A stretch of 32,223 nucleotides of DNA from Acidobacteriota bacterium (GCA_003224055.1 QHYE01000065.1:1-32223); one strand, 5' to 3'; counted from the stretch's first letter, positions 16,220 to 24,651 are shown. Made by a program: numbers and translations. The notes: generated by a model not told the origin, from the letters alone.

Positions 16220-17500
16220 CTATTCGTACCGAATCGCTTCGACGGGATCCAGCCGCGCAGCTTTGACCGCAGGGTATATTCCGAAGATCAGACCGACGGA
16301 AATGGAAACGACAAAAGCCAGAAGAATCGAGCTGATGGTCACGATGGTGGACCATCCGGCAAGCCAGGCGATAAGTTGTGACATCGCGAATCCAAGAACG
16401 ACGCCCAGCAGACCGCCGGCGAAAGAGATCAGGACCGCTTCGATGACGAATTGCCGGATGATGTCCCATCGCCTGGCGCCGACTGCGCGGCGCACGCCAA
16501 TTTCGCGAGTGCGCTCGAGGATGGCCGCCAGCATGATGTTCATGATCCCGATCCCGCCGACGAGAAGGGAAATGGAAGCAATGGCAACCATGACGGTGTT
16601 GAAGAGCTGTTCCGTGCGCTTCTGCTGGGCCAGTAACTCGGCCGGGACGATGACGTTGAAGTCCCCAGCATTGCGATGCGAGGAATTCAGAATGCCGCGA
16701 ACCACTTCGGCATCGGTGCTGCTGGACTCTGGCGATGAAAGATGAAGGTAGAGGCCATCGATCTCGTCCTTTAGGGCACTTTGTGAGTCTTCGAGACGAT
16801 ATAGGACTGCGTTCAAAGGCGCGTAGACGAGATTGTTCATGTCCTCGGTACGAACCCCCGAGACTTCGGTCTGCGGGGCGAGCTGCGGTGCGACGATTCC
16901 GATCACGTGGCACCATTGTTCGTTGAGTTTGATGTATTCCCCGATCGCGGAAGCGGCCCCAAACAGACTGTCCTTCGCCGCAGCTCCGAGGACGCAGACC
17001 GGCGCCGCCGCCGCATTCTCCGAGCCGTCGAAGAAACGGCCTTCCGTGACCTGCAGATGGCCGATCGCCAGATAGCTTGGCTCGACCCCGTAAACGATGG
17101 GAGTGTCTTGTTGCGGTTTGGGGAGAAGCTTTGCCGGAGTAAACCGTTTGCGCGGCGTGCCATCCTGAATGTCAGGTACATTTTTTCGAATGATCTGGTA
17201 ATCGTTGAGCGTAAGGCCAGGTGAATTTTTCCGGACTTTCTGCAGCTCCTGCCAATTGTGCGCTTCCTTGGCCTCCACGATGAGATTGCGAACCCCAAGC
17301 TGTTCGATGAAGGCCATGACCTTCTGCTGCGCTCCAGCCCCGATGGAGAGCATCGCCACAACCGCTGCGACGCCAAAAATCATACCCAGCATGGTCAAGA
17401 GTGAGCGCAGCTTGTGGCTGGTCAGGTTTTCGAACCCAAAGACAATATCGGGCAGCCACTGCTGCAGGGATCTCGGCTCGGCTATGGAACTGGGCTTCAT
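16220..17500 (-). CDS. MacB-type ABC transporter permease without ATPase domain
   Basis: This 426-residue protein is the permease half of the MacB/FtsX family. A first transmembrane helix (~32-55, LRSLLTMLGMIFGVAAVVAM) is followed by a MacB periplasmic core domain (~60-290) and three C-terminal helices (~300-325, ~350-375, ~385-410). It ends with the family hallmark DPVEAIRYE. MacB proper carries an N-terminal ATPase, which is absent here; an ATPase must come from another gene. The frame could start at 17569, but that would overlap the preceding gene by 53 bases; ATG 17500 leaves a 16-base gap and starts at MKPSSIAEP. Neither start has a good Shine-Dalgarno site. Its partners are the three upstream adaptors and the downstream TolC protein. 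Confidence 0.88.
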   Translation of the reverse strand: MKPSSIAEPRSLQQWLPDIVFGFENLTSHKLRSLLTMLGMIFGVAAVVAMLSIGAGAQQKVMAFIEQLGVRNLIVEAKEAHNWQELQKVRKNSPGLTLNDYQIIRKNVPDIQDGTPRKRFTPAKLLPKPQQDTPIVYGVEPSYLAIGHLQVTEGRFFDGSENAAAAPVCVLGAAAKDSLFGAASAIGEYIKLNEQWCHVIGIVAPQLAPQTEVSGVRTEDMNNLVYAPLNAVLYRLEDSQSALKDEIDGLYLHLSSPESSSTDAEVVRGILNSSHRNAGDFNVIVPAELLAQQKRTEQLFNTVMVAIASISLLVGGIGIMNIMLAAILERTREIGVRRAVGARRWDIIRQFVIEAVLISFAGGLLGVVLGFAMSQLIAWLAGWSTIVTISSILLAFVVSISVGLIFGIYPAVKAARLDPVEAIRYE

Positions 17501-17516
17501 CGTTGCATGCGGGGCT

Positions 17517-18827
17517 TCAATTTGAGCCCGGACCCAGGCTGGGACTTGAGGTCCCGCTGCTCTTGCCATTGCCGGTGGGCTTCTTCTCTGGGTTCACCAA
17601 AGCGACCACCGTTCCGGGAGAAATGCCAGTGAGGATCGCGCGGCCTTCGCTCACCGCGCGGACTTTGACTTCCTGCATTTCGAAACTACGGTTACGTTTG
17701 CAATACACTACCTTTTTTCCGCCGTGCTCAAAGACAGCTCCGCCAGGGATGGAAACCGCGCGGGAAAGATTGTCTCCGAGAATGTTTAGGCGAAGGGCGA
17801 AGCCGGGGCGCAGACGCGGGTCCGTGCGGTCGAGCTCCACGGCCACGTCAAACTTGTGCTGGGCGTTGTCATCCCAGAATTGGTGGCTCGTCGCTCCGCC
17901 AACGGTTTGCACTTTACCGGAGAACGTTTCGCCTGGAAGCGCATCGATCTTCATTTCTACGGATTGGCCGGCTTTGAGGTTGATGCGATCGGTTTCATTA
18001 ACTTGCGCCGAGACTTCCAGGTGAGAAATGTCGATCACTTCGGCGATCGAGCTTCCCGGATTTACCTGATCGCCGACGTGATAGTCGGGGAGCGTCATCC
18101 CATACATGAAAAATCCACCCGTGGAATCCCTATTGCCGTGGATCACCACGAGACCGTCGATGGGAGCGGTGACGTGCATGTTCTTGATGTTTTGTTCGGC
18201 TTGGTCCATGGCCAGGCGGGCCTTGTGACGTTTTTCTTCGGTGATGGCCAGCGCCGCCTGGTTTGAGGCGCTGTGGGATTGGACATCCTGCTGCAGCTGG
18301 GCCTGGGCGCGCTTGGCTTCATCGAGCGCAAGCAGGTTCTTCTGCGCGTCAATGGGGCTTACCAGTTCGTTCTTGCTGACTTCTAGCTCCGCGCGGCGCA
18401 CCGCGTATTTTGCTTTCAGGAACGCGGTCTGGTCCTCCGCCGTCTGTACGGCTGCGTCGGCCTTGGCTTTGACGATTTCCTGATCTCCTTGCAGGAGGTC
18501 GCTGCGATTTTGTCCGAGATTGTATTCCTGCTGGCTGGGGTCGAATTCGAGAACGACGTCGCCGGCGTGCACCTGCGCGCCGGAACGCGCCAGTGTGACG
18601 ATTTGCAAAGTGCCTCCAGCGATGGGCGGCGCAATGATCGTTCTCGATTGGGAGGTGCGGAGAACTCCCGTCGTGATAACTTTGAGTTGCAGATCTACCT
18701 CTTTGACGGTCGCCGTTGGAACCTCAGAATCCGTCGCCAGAACCGTAGTTTGGCGGCACGCGAAGCAGCTTCCTCCCGCCGCGAAGGCAAGGAGGAATGC
18801 GCGTACTCTTGAGCGGCTGTTCCACAT
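17517..18827 (-). CDS. HlyD/MacA-type periplasmic membrane fusion protein (third of three)
   Basis: The 436-residue adaptor begins with a hydrophobic secretion segment (AFLLAFAAGGSCFAC), possibly with a poorly matching lipobox. A lipoyl-like half follows (GGTLQIVTLARSGAQVHAGDVVLEFD), then a long coiled-coil hairpin (~115-235, Gln/Ala/Lys-rich), then the second lipoyl half (HVTAPIDGLVVIHGN) and a beta-barrel region (SAQVNETDRINLKAGQSVEMKIDALPG). The C-terminus is a Ser/Gly/Pro-rich tail. Adaptors of this type bridge the inner-membrane permease and TolC. It starts nine bases after the stop of the second adaptor. Confidence 0.9.
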   Translation of the reverse strand: MWNSRSRVRAFLLAFAAGGSCFACRQTTVLATDSEVPTATVKEVDLQLKVITTGVLRTSQSRTIIAPPIAGGTLQIVTLARSGAQVHAGDVVLEFDPSQQEYNLGQNRSDLLQGDQEIVKAKADAAVQTAEDQTAFLKAKYAVRRAELEVSKNELVSPIDAQKNLLALDEAKRAQAQLQQDVQSHSASNQAALAITEEKRHKARLAMDQAEQNIKNMHVTAPIDGLVVIHGNRDSTGGFFMYGMTLPDYHVGDQVNPGSSIAEVIDISHLEVSAQVNETDRINLKAGQSVEMKIDALPGETFSGKVQTVGGATSHQFWDDNAQHKFDVAVELDRTDPRLRPGFALRLNILGDNLSRAVSIPGGAVFEHGGKKVVYCKRNRSFEMQEVKVRAVSEGRAILTGISPGTVVALVNPEKKPTGNGKSSGTSSPSLGPGSN

Positions 18828-18836
18828 GAAAATTCT

Positions 18837-20084
18837 CTATTCCGCCAGCGTTGGATCTTTCAGGGCCAATTGCTCTCCCGGCTGCAACCCTTTTGCGATC
18901 AGCGCCTCATCACCGCTTCGACGCAATACCTCGACCGTAGTCTCTTCGAATTTCGAGCCACGCCGCACATAGGCAACCGTCCGGCCCGCTTTCCGGAAGA
19001 GTGCGGAGGACGGAATCACGATTCCGCTGGAGACGCGCTCTACCGCTACCCGGACGACCGCACCCATTCCCGGCGCAAGGCGCGCATCGCTGTTCGAGAA
19101 GGCTACTTCCACGGAGAAATTTCTGGGAACGGGCCATCCCGCGCCGAAATCCAGGCTGGCAGTAGGGCTGATTGTGTCAATGCGCCCCTCAAAACTTCCG
19201 TCGGGAACGGCATCGACCCGCACCGTGCCGGTTTGGCCTAATTTCAACTGCCCCCTTTCCGCTTCTTCCACGCGCGCGGAAATCTTGAGCTTGGAAGAAT
19301 CGGGAAGCTCCGCAATGGCCGCGCCCGGCCACGCGCGGTCTCCCGGCTTGAACGGAGTGGGGCCACCCTGCGGCTGCCAGTGATTTTGCAGTGCCACAAC
19401 TCCATCGAGGGGCGCCCGCAATGCAAGGGAAGCCAGGCTGCGCTCATCCTGCTGTACCTGGAAAGCTGCCTGATCGTGTTTCTGCTGTTTGCTGGCAAGA
19501 TCCGCACCTGCGGCAGAGCGGTCCGCCTTGAGCTTGGCCTCGGTTTCCTTCACCTTCTGCTCCGCATCCGCGAGCTTCAGTTTCGCCTCTTCGCCCTCTA
19601 TCACCGAAACAATCTCCTGTTTGCTGGCATCCAGGCGCGCCTTCTGAACGTCGAACTTTGCTTTCATCACGTCGGTGAGGTCCTGCTCTTGCTTCAAACG
19701 CGCGGCTGCCCGCGATTGATGAATCTCCGCTTCCGCTGATTTGAGCGCGGATTGATCCTGAGCGAGCTTTTGCCTTACAGTCGTGTCGTCAAATTCGACC
19801 AGGACATCTCCTTTCTTGACCTTCGCTCCATTTGCCGCAAGTCTCATGATCTGCAGATCGCCCGCGCCGTACGGCGCTGCGATGATCACCGAGCGGAGTG
19901 CCTTGACCTCGCCTTTGACTTCCAGATAATCAACAAATTCCTTTCGCTTCACCTCGGCAGTCGAGAATTTCGCCGCCGGTCTGGCCAGACGGAACGCGCC
20001 AAAGACAAGACCACCGAGGAGCAGCGCTGCAGCGGCGGTTAGGGCCCTCTTCCCGGGCCTCCCTTTTTTATCCTGGCCAATCAT
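18837..20084 (-). CDS. HlyD/MacA-type periplasmic membrane fusion protein (second of three)
   Basis: The 415-residue product has an N-terminal membrane helix (~13-31, ALTAAAALLLGGLVFGAFRL). The first lipoyl half ends in KVKKGDVLVEFD, a coiled coil covers ~105-215 (ALKSAEAEIHQSRAAARLKQ and similar), and the second lipoyl half is LRAPLDGVVALQNHW. A beta-barrel (ISARVEEAERGQLKLGQTGTV) and membrane-proximal domain (IVIPSSALFRKAGRTVAYV) follow. Its ATG overlaps the stop of the first adaptor gene (ATGA, 20081-20084), with GGAG upstream inside that gene, so translation is coupled. It is about as divergent from its two neighbours as from other HlyD proteins by eye. Confidence 0.9.
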   Translation of the reverse strand: MIGQDKKGRPGKRALTAAAALLLGGLVFGAFRLARPAAKFSTAEVKRKEFVDYLEVKGEVKALRSVIIAAPYGAGDLQIMRLAANGAKVKKGDVLVEFDDTTVRQKLAQDQSALKSAEAEIHQSRAAARLKQEQDLTDVMKAKFDVQKARLDASKQEIVSVIEGEEAKLKLADAEQKVKETEAKLKADRSAAGADLASKQQKHDQAAFQVQQDERSLASLALRAPLDGVVALQNHWQPQGGPTPFKPGDRAWPGAAIAELPDSSKLKISARVEEAERGQLKLGQTGTVRVDAVPDGSFEGRIDTISPTASLDFGAGWPVPRNFSVEVAFSNSDARLAPGMGAVVRVAVERVSSGIVIPSSALFRKAGRTVAYVRRGSKFEETTVEVLRRSGDEALIAKGLQPGEQLALKDPTLAE

Positions 20085-21361
20085 TGTCGGTCCGCTCCTG
20101 GCTGCTCCTCGACCGCCACTCGCCGGATCGTGTCTCCCTCCGATAGCCCGGAATTGACCACTGCCTCGAGATCGTTGCGGGACCTTGTTTCCACGCTGCG
20201 CTTTTCAAAGCCAACTCTGGTTTTCAGCCAAACAAAGGAATGCCCGGCTTCCATGCCGATACTCTGCCAGGGAACAACTAGAACCTTTTTTTGTGTGCCG
20301 ACATCGAGATCGAGCGCGGCAGAAAGGTCGGGCAAAAGCCTGGGATCCGTCCCCTGAACGGAGAAGCTCGCCGTGAAAGTTCGTACTGCTTCCGTAAATT
20401 GCCCCGTATGGCCGAGCGGCGAGATTTCCTCAAGCACCGCCGGGAGGGTCATGCCCGGGTAGGCATCCAGGTGCATCTCTGCATGCTGGCCCGCATGTAC
20501 TTTCAGAAGATCCACTTGATTCAACTGTACGCGGACCTCCATTTGTGACGGATCCACCACCTGCAAGAACGGCACGCCGGGCCGCACCTGGTCGCCCTGT
20601 TGCACGGTGCCCATGCGGCCGCCGAGCCAGATGGTGTTATAGACGACGACACCGGGCATGGGGGAGTGAACCACCATTTTTGCAGCGTTCCCTTGCGCGT
20701 AACGCATTGCTTCCAGCGCCCGGTCGCGCTGAATTTCCTGAATCCGAATAGTTGCGGCCGCGGCGGCGCGTTTCAGCTGGTAGGTTTCTTTGAGCTGCTT
20801 GAGTGTGGCTTGAGCTTCGTCGAGAGCTTCCTGATTTTTCTCGGCATCGATGCGCGAGACGATCTCATTTTTCTGGAGCTCCAGTTGCGCGCGTTTAAGC
20901 TCGTCTTCCGCCTGTTTCATCGCCGTATCGTCTTTGGAGCTCGCGATGGCTTCTTCCGCTCGTTTCTGGGCCACCTGCCCAACGAGGCTTTCGTAGGCGC
21001 CTTTTTTCTCCAGGTAGTCTTTCGTCTGGGCCTGCGGATCGAATTCAACCAGGAAGTCGCCTTTTTTTATGTGCGTGCCGGCGGGAGCCAGTTTGGTGAT
21101 GACCATGGATCCCACTTGAGCTCCTTCGAGCTTCGGAGCCAAGACCACGAAGGAACGCGAAGCTTGGGTTATCCCATTGAGCCGCAGAGATTGCGAGAAG
21201 TCCCTTCTTTCCACCCGGATGACGGATTCCTCGATATTCGTCGCCGATCGCCCCGGCCGGAAATGAGCAAACAGGAAGGGAGTCGTCACAAGGAGCAACA
21301 GGGCGGACGCACGAAGTGTGAACGATTTGGCTCCGTTGTCGCGTTGGGATGCTTGGTCCAT
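20081..21361 (-). CDS. HlyD/MacA-type periplasmic membrane fusion protein (first of three)
   Basis: First gene of the operon, 426 residues. It has an N-terminal membrane helix (~17-32, RASALLLLVTTPFLFAHF), first lipoyl half HIKKGDFLVEFDPQ, a charged coiled coil (~115-230), second lipoyl half VVHSPMPGVVVYNTIW, beta-barrel MEVRVQLNQVDLLKVHAGQHAEM, and a membrane-proximal end with VLVVPWQSIGMEAGHSFVWL. ATG 21361 has only a distant purine-rich site upstream. The operon promoter should lie in the 381-base gap towards gltX; I did not find a convincing one on this strand. Confidence 0.9.
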   Translation of the reverse strand: MDQASQRDNGAKSFTLRASALLLLVTTPFLFAHFRPGRSATNIEESVIRVERRDFSQSLRLNGITQASRSFVVLAPKLEGAQVGSMVITKLAPAGTHIKKGDFLVEFDPQAQTKDYLEKKGAYESLVGQVAQKRAEEAIASSKDDTAMKQAEDELKRAQLELQKNEIVSRIDAEKNQEALDEAQATLKQLKETYQLKRAAAAATIRIQEIQRDRALEAMRYAQGNAAKMVVHSPMPGVVVYNTIWLGGRMGTVQQGDQVRPGVPFLQVVDPSQMEVRVQLNQVDLLKVHAGQHAEMHLDAYPGMTLPAVLEEISPLGHTGQFTEAVRTFTASFSVQGTDPRLLPDLSAALDLDVGTQKKVLVVPWQSIGMEAGHSFVWLKTRVGFEKRSVETRSRNDLEAVVNSGLSEGDTIRRVAVEEQPGADRQ

Positions 21362-21742
21362 CGCGTCGCAACTATCCTGGGAAGATCAGACGCACCGTGC
21401 TCAAACTGGGCTGTTGGATTTCAAATGGAGGCAAATGGTTGCGTCCTTCGAATCCTGCTAATCCCGCCCTCTCGTAGTCCCAGAGTTTACCGCAGAAGTA
21501 AGACCACGAACATAATCGAATTGAATGGACCACGCGCTCCGGCCTGTCCCACCTGGCAATTGCTCTTTTCAAGCGAATTCTAAATCATCTCGTCGCAAGC
21601 AAGACCCCTGTCCTCGCGCAGGTGAACGTCGATTCGAATTCTCGAAGGCTTAACCGCTTCCACAAGACCGGCTCAATTGGACGCAGTTAGACGGTTTCGC
21701 TAGACTGAGGGATTCAATTCGAACGGAAAGACACCGCAGAAA
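21362..21742. other. Divergent noncoding gap between the efflux operon and gltX
   Basis: About 380 bases. It holds a fair promoter for gltX near its right end. The rest has no credible coding frame on either strand and a TTCGAATTCTCGAA palindrome-like stretch near 21634-21647. The efflux operon promoter must be here but is not obvious. Confidence 0.6.
21677..21706 (+). promoter_or_regulatory. Candidate sigma-70 promoter of gltX
   Basis: TTGGAC (21677-21682), an 18-base spacer, and TAGACT (21701-21706). These match the -35 and -10 consensus at four of six positions each. The start codon follows 37 bases after the -10 element, a normal leader length. Confidence 0.5.
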
Positions 21743-23251
21743 ATGAGTGACATAACCAGCAAGTCTCGCGGAGTGAGAGTGCGTTTTGCGCCTTCCCCTA
21801 CCGGCTATTTGCACGTGGGGGGAGCGCGAACGGCGCTCTTTAACTGGCTTTTTGCGCGCGGCCAGAGCGGCACCATGATCTTGCGCGTCGAGGATACGGA
21901 CGCGGAGCGCAACAAGCCGGAATTGGTGCAAGGAATCCTGGATGGTTTGCAGTGGCTGGGAGTGGATTGGGACGAGGGGCCGTTTTACCAGTCGCAGAGA
22001 ACCGAATTGTATCGCGCAGCGGCGAAAAAACTCTTGGCGAATGGCACGGCGTTTTTGTGCTACTGCCCCGCCGAAAAATACGCGGGCGGGGACCACGCGG
22101 AACCTGGGCAAGACGAAGAGCCGAAGGGCGGCGGGCCGCGCCGCGTCACGCGTTGTACTTGCCGCGACGGCAAGCCTTCGAATCCCGATGTGAAACCGGC
22201 TATCCGCTTCAAGGTGCCGCTGGGCGGCACGACAAAATTTCTCGATGCAGTGTTCGGCGAACGTGAATTCTCGAATGACGAAATCGAGGATTTCGTGTTG
22301 CTGCGTTCCGGCAAGGGCGAAGAAGAATTTGGCCAATCCATGTACCAGCTCGGTGTGGTGGTCGATGACATCGACATGCGCATCACCCACGTGATTCGCG
22401 GCGCCGACCATATTTCGAATACGCCGAAGCAAGTCCTCCTGTACCGCGCGCTGGGCGCGCAGCCGCCGGTATTTGCGCACGTGCCGCTGATTCTCGGTGC
22501 GGACAAATCGCGCCTTTCGAAGCGGCACGGCGCGACCGACGTCAACATGTACCGCGCGGAAGGATTCCTGCCCGAAGCATTTCGGAATTTTCTTGCGCTG
22601 CTCGGCTGGTCACCGGGCGGCGATGAGGAATTCATTCGAACAAAAGACTTGATCGAAAAATTCTCGCTTGCGGGCGTGAGCCGTACCAACGCGGTTTTCG
22701 ACCGGCCGAAACTCGAATGGTTCAACACACAATATCTGCAGAAATTGCCGATCGAGGAATTGCTCCCCGAAGTCGAAAACGAATTAAGGCGCAGCGGCCT
22801 CTGGAAACCTGAGTGGGCGGCCGGCGCCGCTCCGGGTCCCGACGGACGCGACCACGCGTGGTTCGCGAAAACCGTGGATCTGCTGCGGCCGCGCGTAAGG
22901 CTGTTGCCGGATTTTTCTTCGTGGTCGCGCGCCTTTTTCAGCGACGATTTCCTTCGCGATCCCGCGGCCATCGCAAAATTCTGGAAAGATCCGAAAACGC
23001 CGGAACTCCTCGCGAAACTCGCGGACGCGCTGGAAGCGCTCAGCGAGTGGAACCACGACGCTTGCGATCATGCGTCGCGTGCCGTTGCCGAAGCGGGCGG
23101 AGTCAAAGCCGGCTTGCTTATTAATGCGACGCGCGTGGCGATCGTGGGCCAGGCGGTTGCGCCGCCGCTCTTCGATACGATGGTCGTGCTCGGCCACCAG
23201 CGCGTCGTGCGACGCTTGCGTGATGCCGTTTCCACTTTTGGCAAATCCTAA
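21743..23251 (+). CDS. gltX: Glutamyl-tRNA synthetase
   Basis: The 502-residue class I synthetase attaches glutamate to its tRNA. The HIGH-type motif is PSPTGYLHVGG at residues 17-27, and the KMSKR-type loop is LSKRHG with Lys260. The zinc-type cysteine pairs are visible as CYC and CTC about 28 residues apart (near residues 107-140), with a Gly/Pro/Glu-rich insert between them. The C-terminal half is the usual anticodon-binding all-helical region. A fair promoter lies upstream. If the organism lacks GlnRS, this enzyme may also mischarge tRNA-Gln for transamidation; the window gives no evidence either way. Confidence 0.96.
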   Translation: MSDITSKSRGVRVRFAPSPTGYLHVGGARTALFNWLFARGQSGTMILRVEDTDAERNKPELVQGILDGLQWLGVDWDEGPFYQSQRTELYRAAAKKLLANGTAFLCYCPAEKYAGGDHAEPGQDEEPKGGGPRRVTRCTCRDGKPSNPDVKPAIRFKVPLGGTTKFLDAVFGEREFSNDEIEDFVLLRSGKGEEEFGQSMYQLGVVVDDIDMRITHVIRGADHISNTPKQVLLYRALGAQPPVFAHVPLILGADKSRLSKRHGATDVNMYRAEGFLPEAFRNFLALLGWSPGGDEEFIRTKDLIEKFSLAGVSRTNAVFDRPKLEWFNTQYLQKLPIEELLPEVENELRRSGLWKPEWAAGAAPGPDGRDHAWFAKTVDLLRPRVRLLPDFSSWSRAFFSDDFLRDPAAIAKFWKDPKTPELLAKLADALEALSEWNHDACDHASRAVAEAGGVKAGLLINATRVAIVGQAVAPPLFDTMVVLGHQRVVRRLRDAVSTFGKS

Positions 23252-23272
23252 TCGTTCCTCCTTCAAAAAAAA

Positions 23273-23833
23273 CTAACGCCTGGACTCACCGTTGCGGAAA
23301 ATCTCCGCATGCGCCGGTTTGGAGACGGAAGTTGAGGCCGCGACGTTGACGACTGCGTCCAGAGTCAATGTGACCGGCGGCAGGCAGATTTCGCTGCTGC
23401 AGGCCTGATAGCGAAGTTTCAGCGGGATGTGCTGTTCGCCGAGCGGGGCATTGGCGAGGGCGGTAACGGGCATGAATAGCGTCACCGTGTCCTGGTAGAC
23501 GTTCAGCGGTATTTTGCTGAAGGCAAATTTTTCGAGTTTGCCTTTGGGATAGGCGACTTCGCCGGCTTTGAAGCCGGCGGGGAGTTCGGACTTGAGGTCC
23601 GTGGCGATGAGATAGTCTTCGGATTTTTCGCGAGCGTTGACGTGGAAGCCGGGACGAATTTTCATCACGACGGCGATTTGGAAGGAACTGCCGCGCGCGG
23701 CGGGATCGAGCGAGGCGTAAATTTCCGGTTTGACGACATCGCGTCCGGAAGGAATCTGCGAAGTGACCACATGCGGCAGGGCTGCACATAGCCCCAGGAG
23801 CGTGACGAAAAAAATTGTTTTGCTAGATATCAC
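23273..23833 (-). CDS. Secreted single-domain protein related to the DsbD N-terminal (alpha) domain
   Basis: The 186-residue product has a signal peptide (~1-25). The rest matches the periplasmic N-terminal domain of the thiol:disulfide interchange protein DsbD. The redox pair is Cys145 and Cys150 in YQACSSEICLPP, equivalent to the Cys pair that hands electrons from DsbD to periplasmic partners such as DsbC. The membrane and thioredoxin domains of DsbD are absent, so it must work with a separate electron donor or has another role. It starts at GTG 23833, whose bases overlap the stop of the frataxin gene (GTGA), so the two are translated as a coupled pair. The last ~20 residues are a basic tail. 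Confidence 0.8.
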   Translation of the reverse strand: MISSKTIFFVTLLGLCAALPHVVTSQIPSGRDVVKPEIYASLDPAARGSSFQIAVVMKIRPGFHVNAREKSEDYLIATDLKSELPAGFKAGEVAYPKGKLEKFAFSKIPLNVYQDTVTLFMPVTALANAPLGEQHIPLKLRYQACSSEICLPPVTLTLDAVVNVAASTSVSKPAHAEIFRNGESRR

Positions 23834-24162
23834 AGGGTCACCTGGGTGCCGAGCTGTTGGGAGACGACGCGGCCCATGACGGCGTAGAGATCTTCGCCGG
23901 TTTTTTCATGGACGAAAGTGTTGCGCGGCTCGTTCCACCCGAGCTTGAAGCTGGTGGAAAGCGCGGAGATCCAGATTTCGCGGACGGGGGTGTTGGGGGA
24001 GATCACGAATTTGGCCTCCTCGGGCTCCTCGAAAATGACTTCGAGCTTTCCGCTTTCGCCTTCGACGTCAAAGCCGTGTTCATCGCCCAGGACCAGGAGG
24101 CGCTTCTTGAGATCTTCGAAAGCGGCGTCCGCTTTACGCTGAAAGTCTTTTTCATCGAGCAT
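23830..24162 (-). CDS. cyaY: Frataxin-like iron-sulfur cluster assembly protein CyaY
   Basis: The 110-residue product has the length and pattern of bacterial frataxin (CyaY), which binds iron and tunes cysteine desulfurase activity in the ISC pathway. Features include an acidic N-terminal helix (DEKDFQRKADAAFEDLKKRL), an acidic strand (DVEGESGKLEVIFEEPEEAKFVIS), EIWISALSTSFKLGWNE, and a C-terminal helix (DLYAVMGRVVSQQLG). The frame runs upstream to 24483, but that part is the composition of the noncoding repeat region; ATG 24162 matches the family start. No isc or suf genes are in the window. Outside proteobacteria CyaY is less common, so this is slightly unusual for an acidobacterium. Confidence 0.82.
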   Translation of the reverse strand: MLDEKDFQRKADAAFEDLKKRLLVLGDEHGFDVEGESGKLEVIFEEPEEAKFVISPNTPVREIWISALSTSFKLGWNEPRNTFVHEKTGEDLYAVMGRVVSQQLGTQVTL

Positions 24163-24374
24163 GGATTTAGGGTACCTGAAGAGAGTGAGTCGTGGGTAGT
24201 GGGAGAGGAGCCGAAGCAAAGAGGTAAGGAGGTAATGAGATAACGAATGAGGCGGGGGAGGAGTAAGTTCCGGAATGGGAATTGTTGGCATACACCCGGC
24301 AGTTTTCATATGAGTGGCAAGCAAAGGACTTACAGGATACGGAACTTGGAAGAGTGCGCAACGAATAGAAAACA

Positions 24375-24524
24375 GGGGATTTGCAAATGCACTTTTTGCG
24401 CGAAAAAGTGAGCAGAGAAGCAAGAATGGAGGGCGAGAGATACGCAGGGCCCCTACACCCCCAGGCATTTGTAAGGATGTCAAACGAAAGGGGTTGCGGG
24501 AGGGGGCATTTGTAAATGACGGGG
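24375..24524. repeat. Cluster of three GCATTTG(C/T)AA repeat copies
   Basis: GCATTTGTAAGGATG at 24465-24479, GCATTTGTAAATGACGGGG at 24506-24524, and, inverted, GCATTTGCAAATCCCC at 24375-24390. Two copies share ATTTG(C/T)AAAT and the G/C-run flank. They look like members of a short interspersed palindromic element family. Confidence 0.5.
24390..24410. repeat. Perfect 8-bp hairpin
   Basis: CACTTTTT, loop GCGCG, AAAAAGTG. It adjoins the inverted GCATTTG copy. The A/T-rich stem makes an RNA terminator unlikely; a cruciform or protein site is possible. Confidence 0.6.
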
Positions 24525-24537
24525 ATTAAAAGAGTTG

Positions 24538-24560
24538 CGGTGACGGGTTTTTCATCACCG
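24538..24560. repeat. 6-bp hairpin with T-rich loop
   Basis: CGGTGA, an 11-base loop with five T, then TCACCG, immediately followed by TGACGG which repeats the first arm's flank. Function unknown. Confidence 0.45.
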
Positions 24561-24579
24561 TGACGGAATCGAATCGAGA

Positions 24580-24651
24580 CTGGGGAAGAATCCTTCCACT
24601 CGTCCGCCGCGGCGGGCTTGCTCAGGATGCGCATCCTTGGCCGGATGCGCA
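24580..24651. repeat. Palindromic intergenic element
   Basis: Two perfect 12-bp palindromes, CCGCCGCGGCGG (24604-24615) and GGATGCGCATCC (24625-24636), with a second GGATGCGCA copy at 24643-24651. The flank AATCCTTCCACTCG and GCTCAGGATG resembles a widespread intergenic repeat often seen in environmental Acidobacteriota assemblies; that resemblance is from memory. Confidence 0.5.

Noticed and set aside
21453-21465. TTCGAATCC resembling a tRNA T-loop
   Set aside because: The flanks do not form a T-stem and no acceptor, anticodon arm or cloverleaf can be built on either strand.
24163-24483. N-terminal extension of the frataxin frame
   Set aside because: The family N-terminus begins at 24162 and the extension is low-complexity Pro/Leu/Ser translation of the purine-rich gap.
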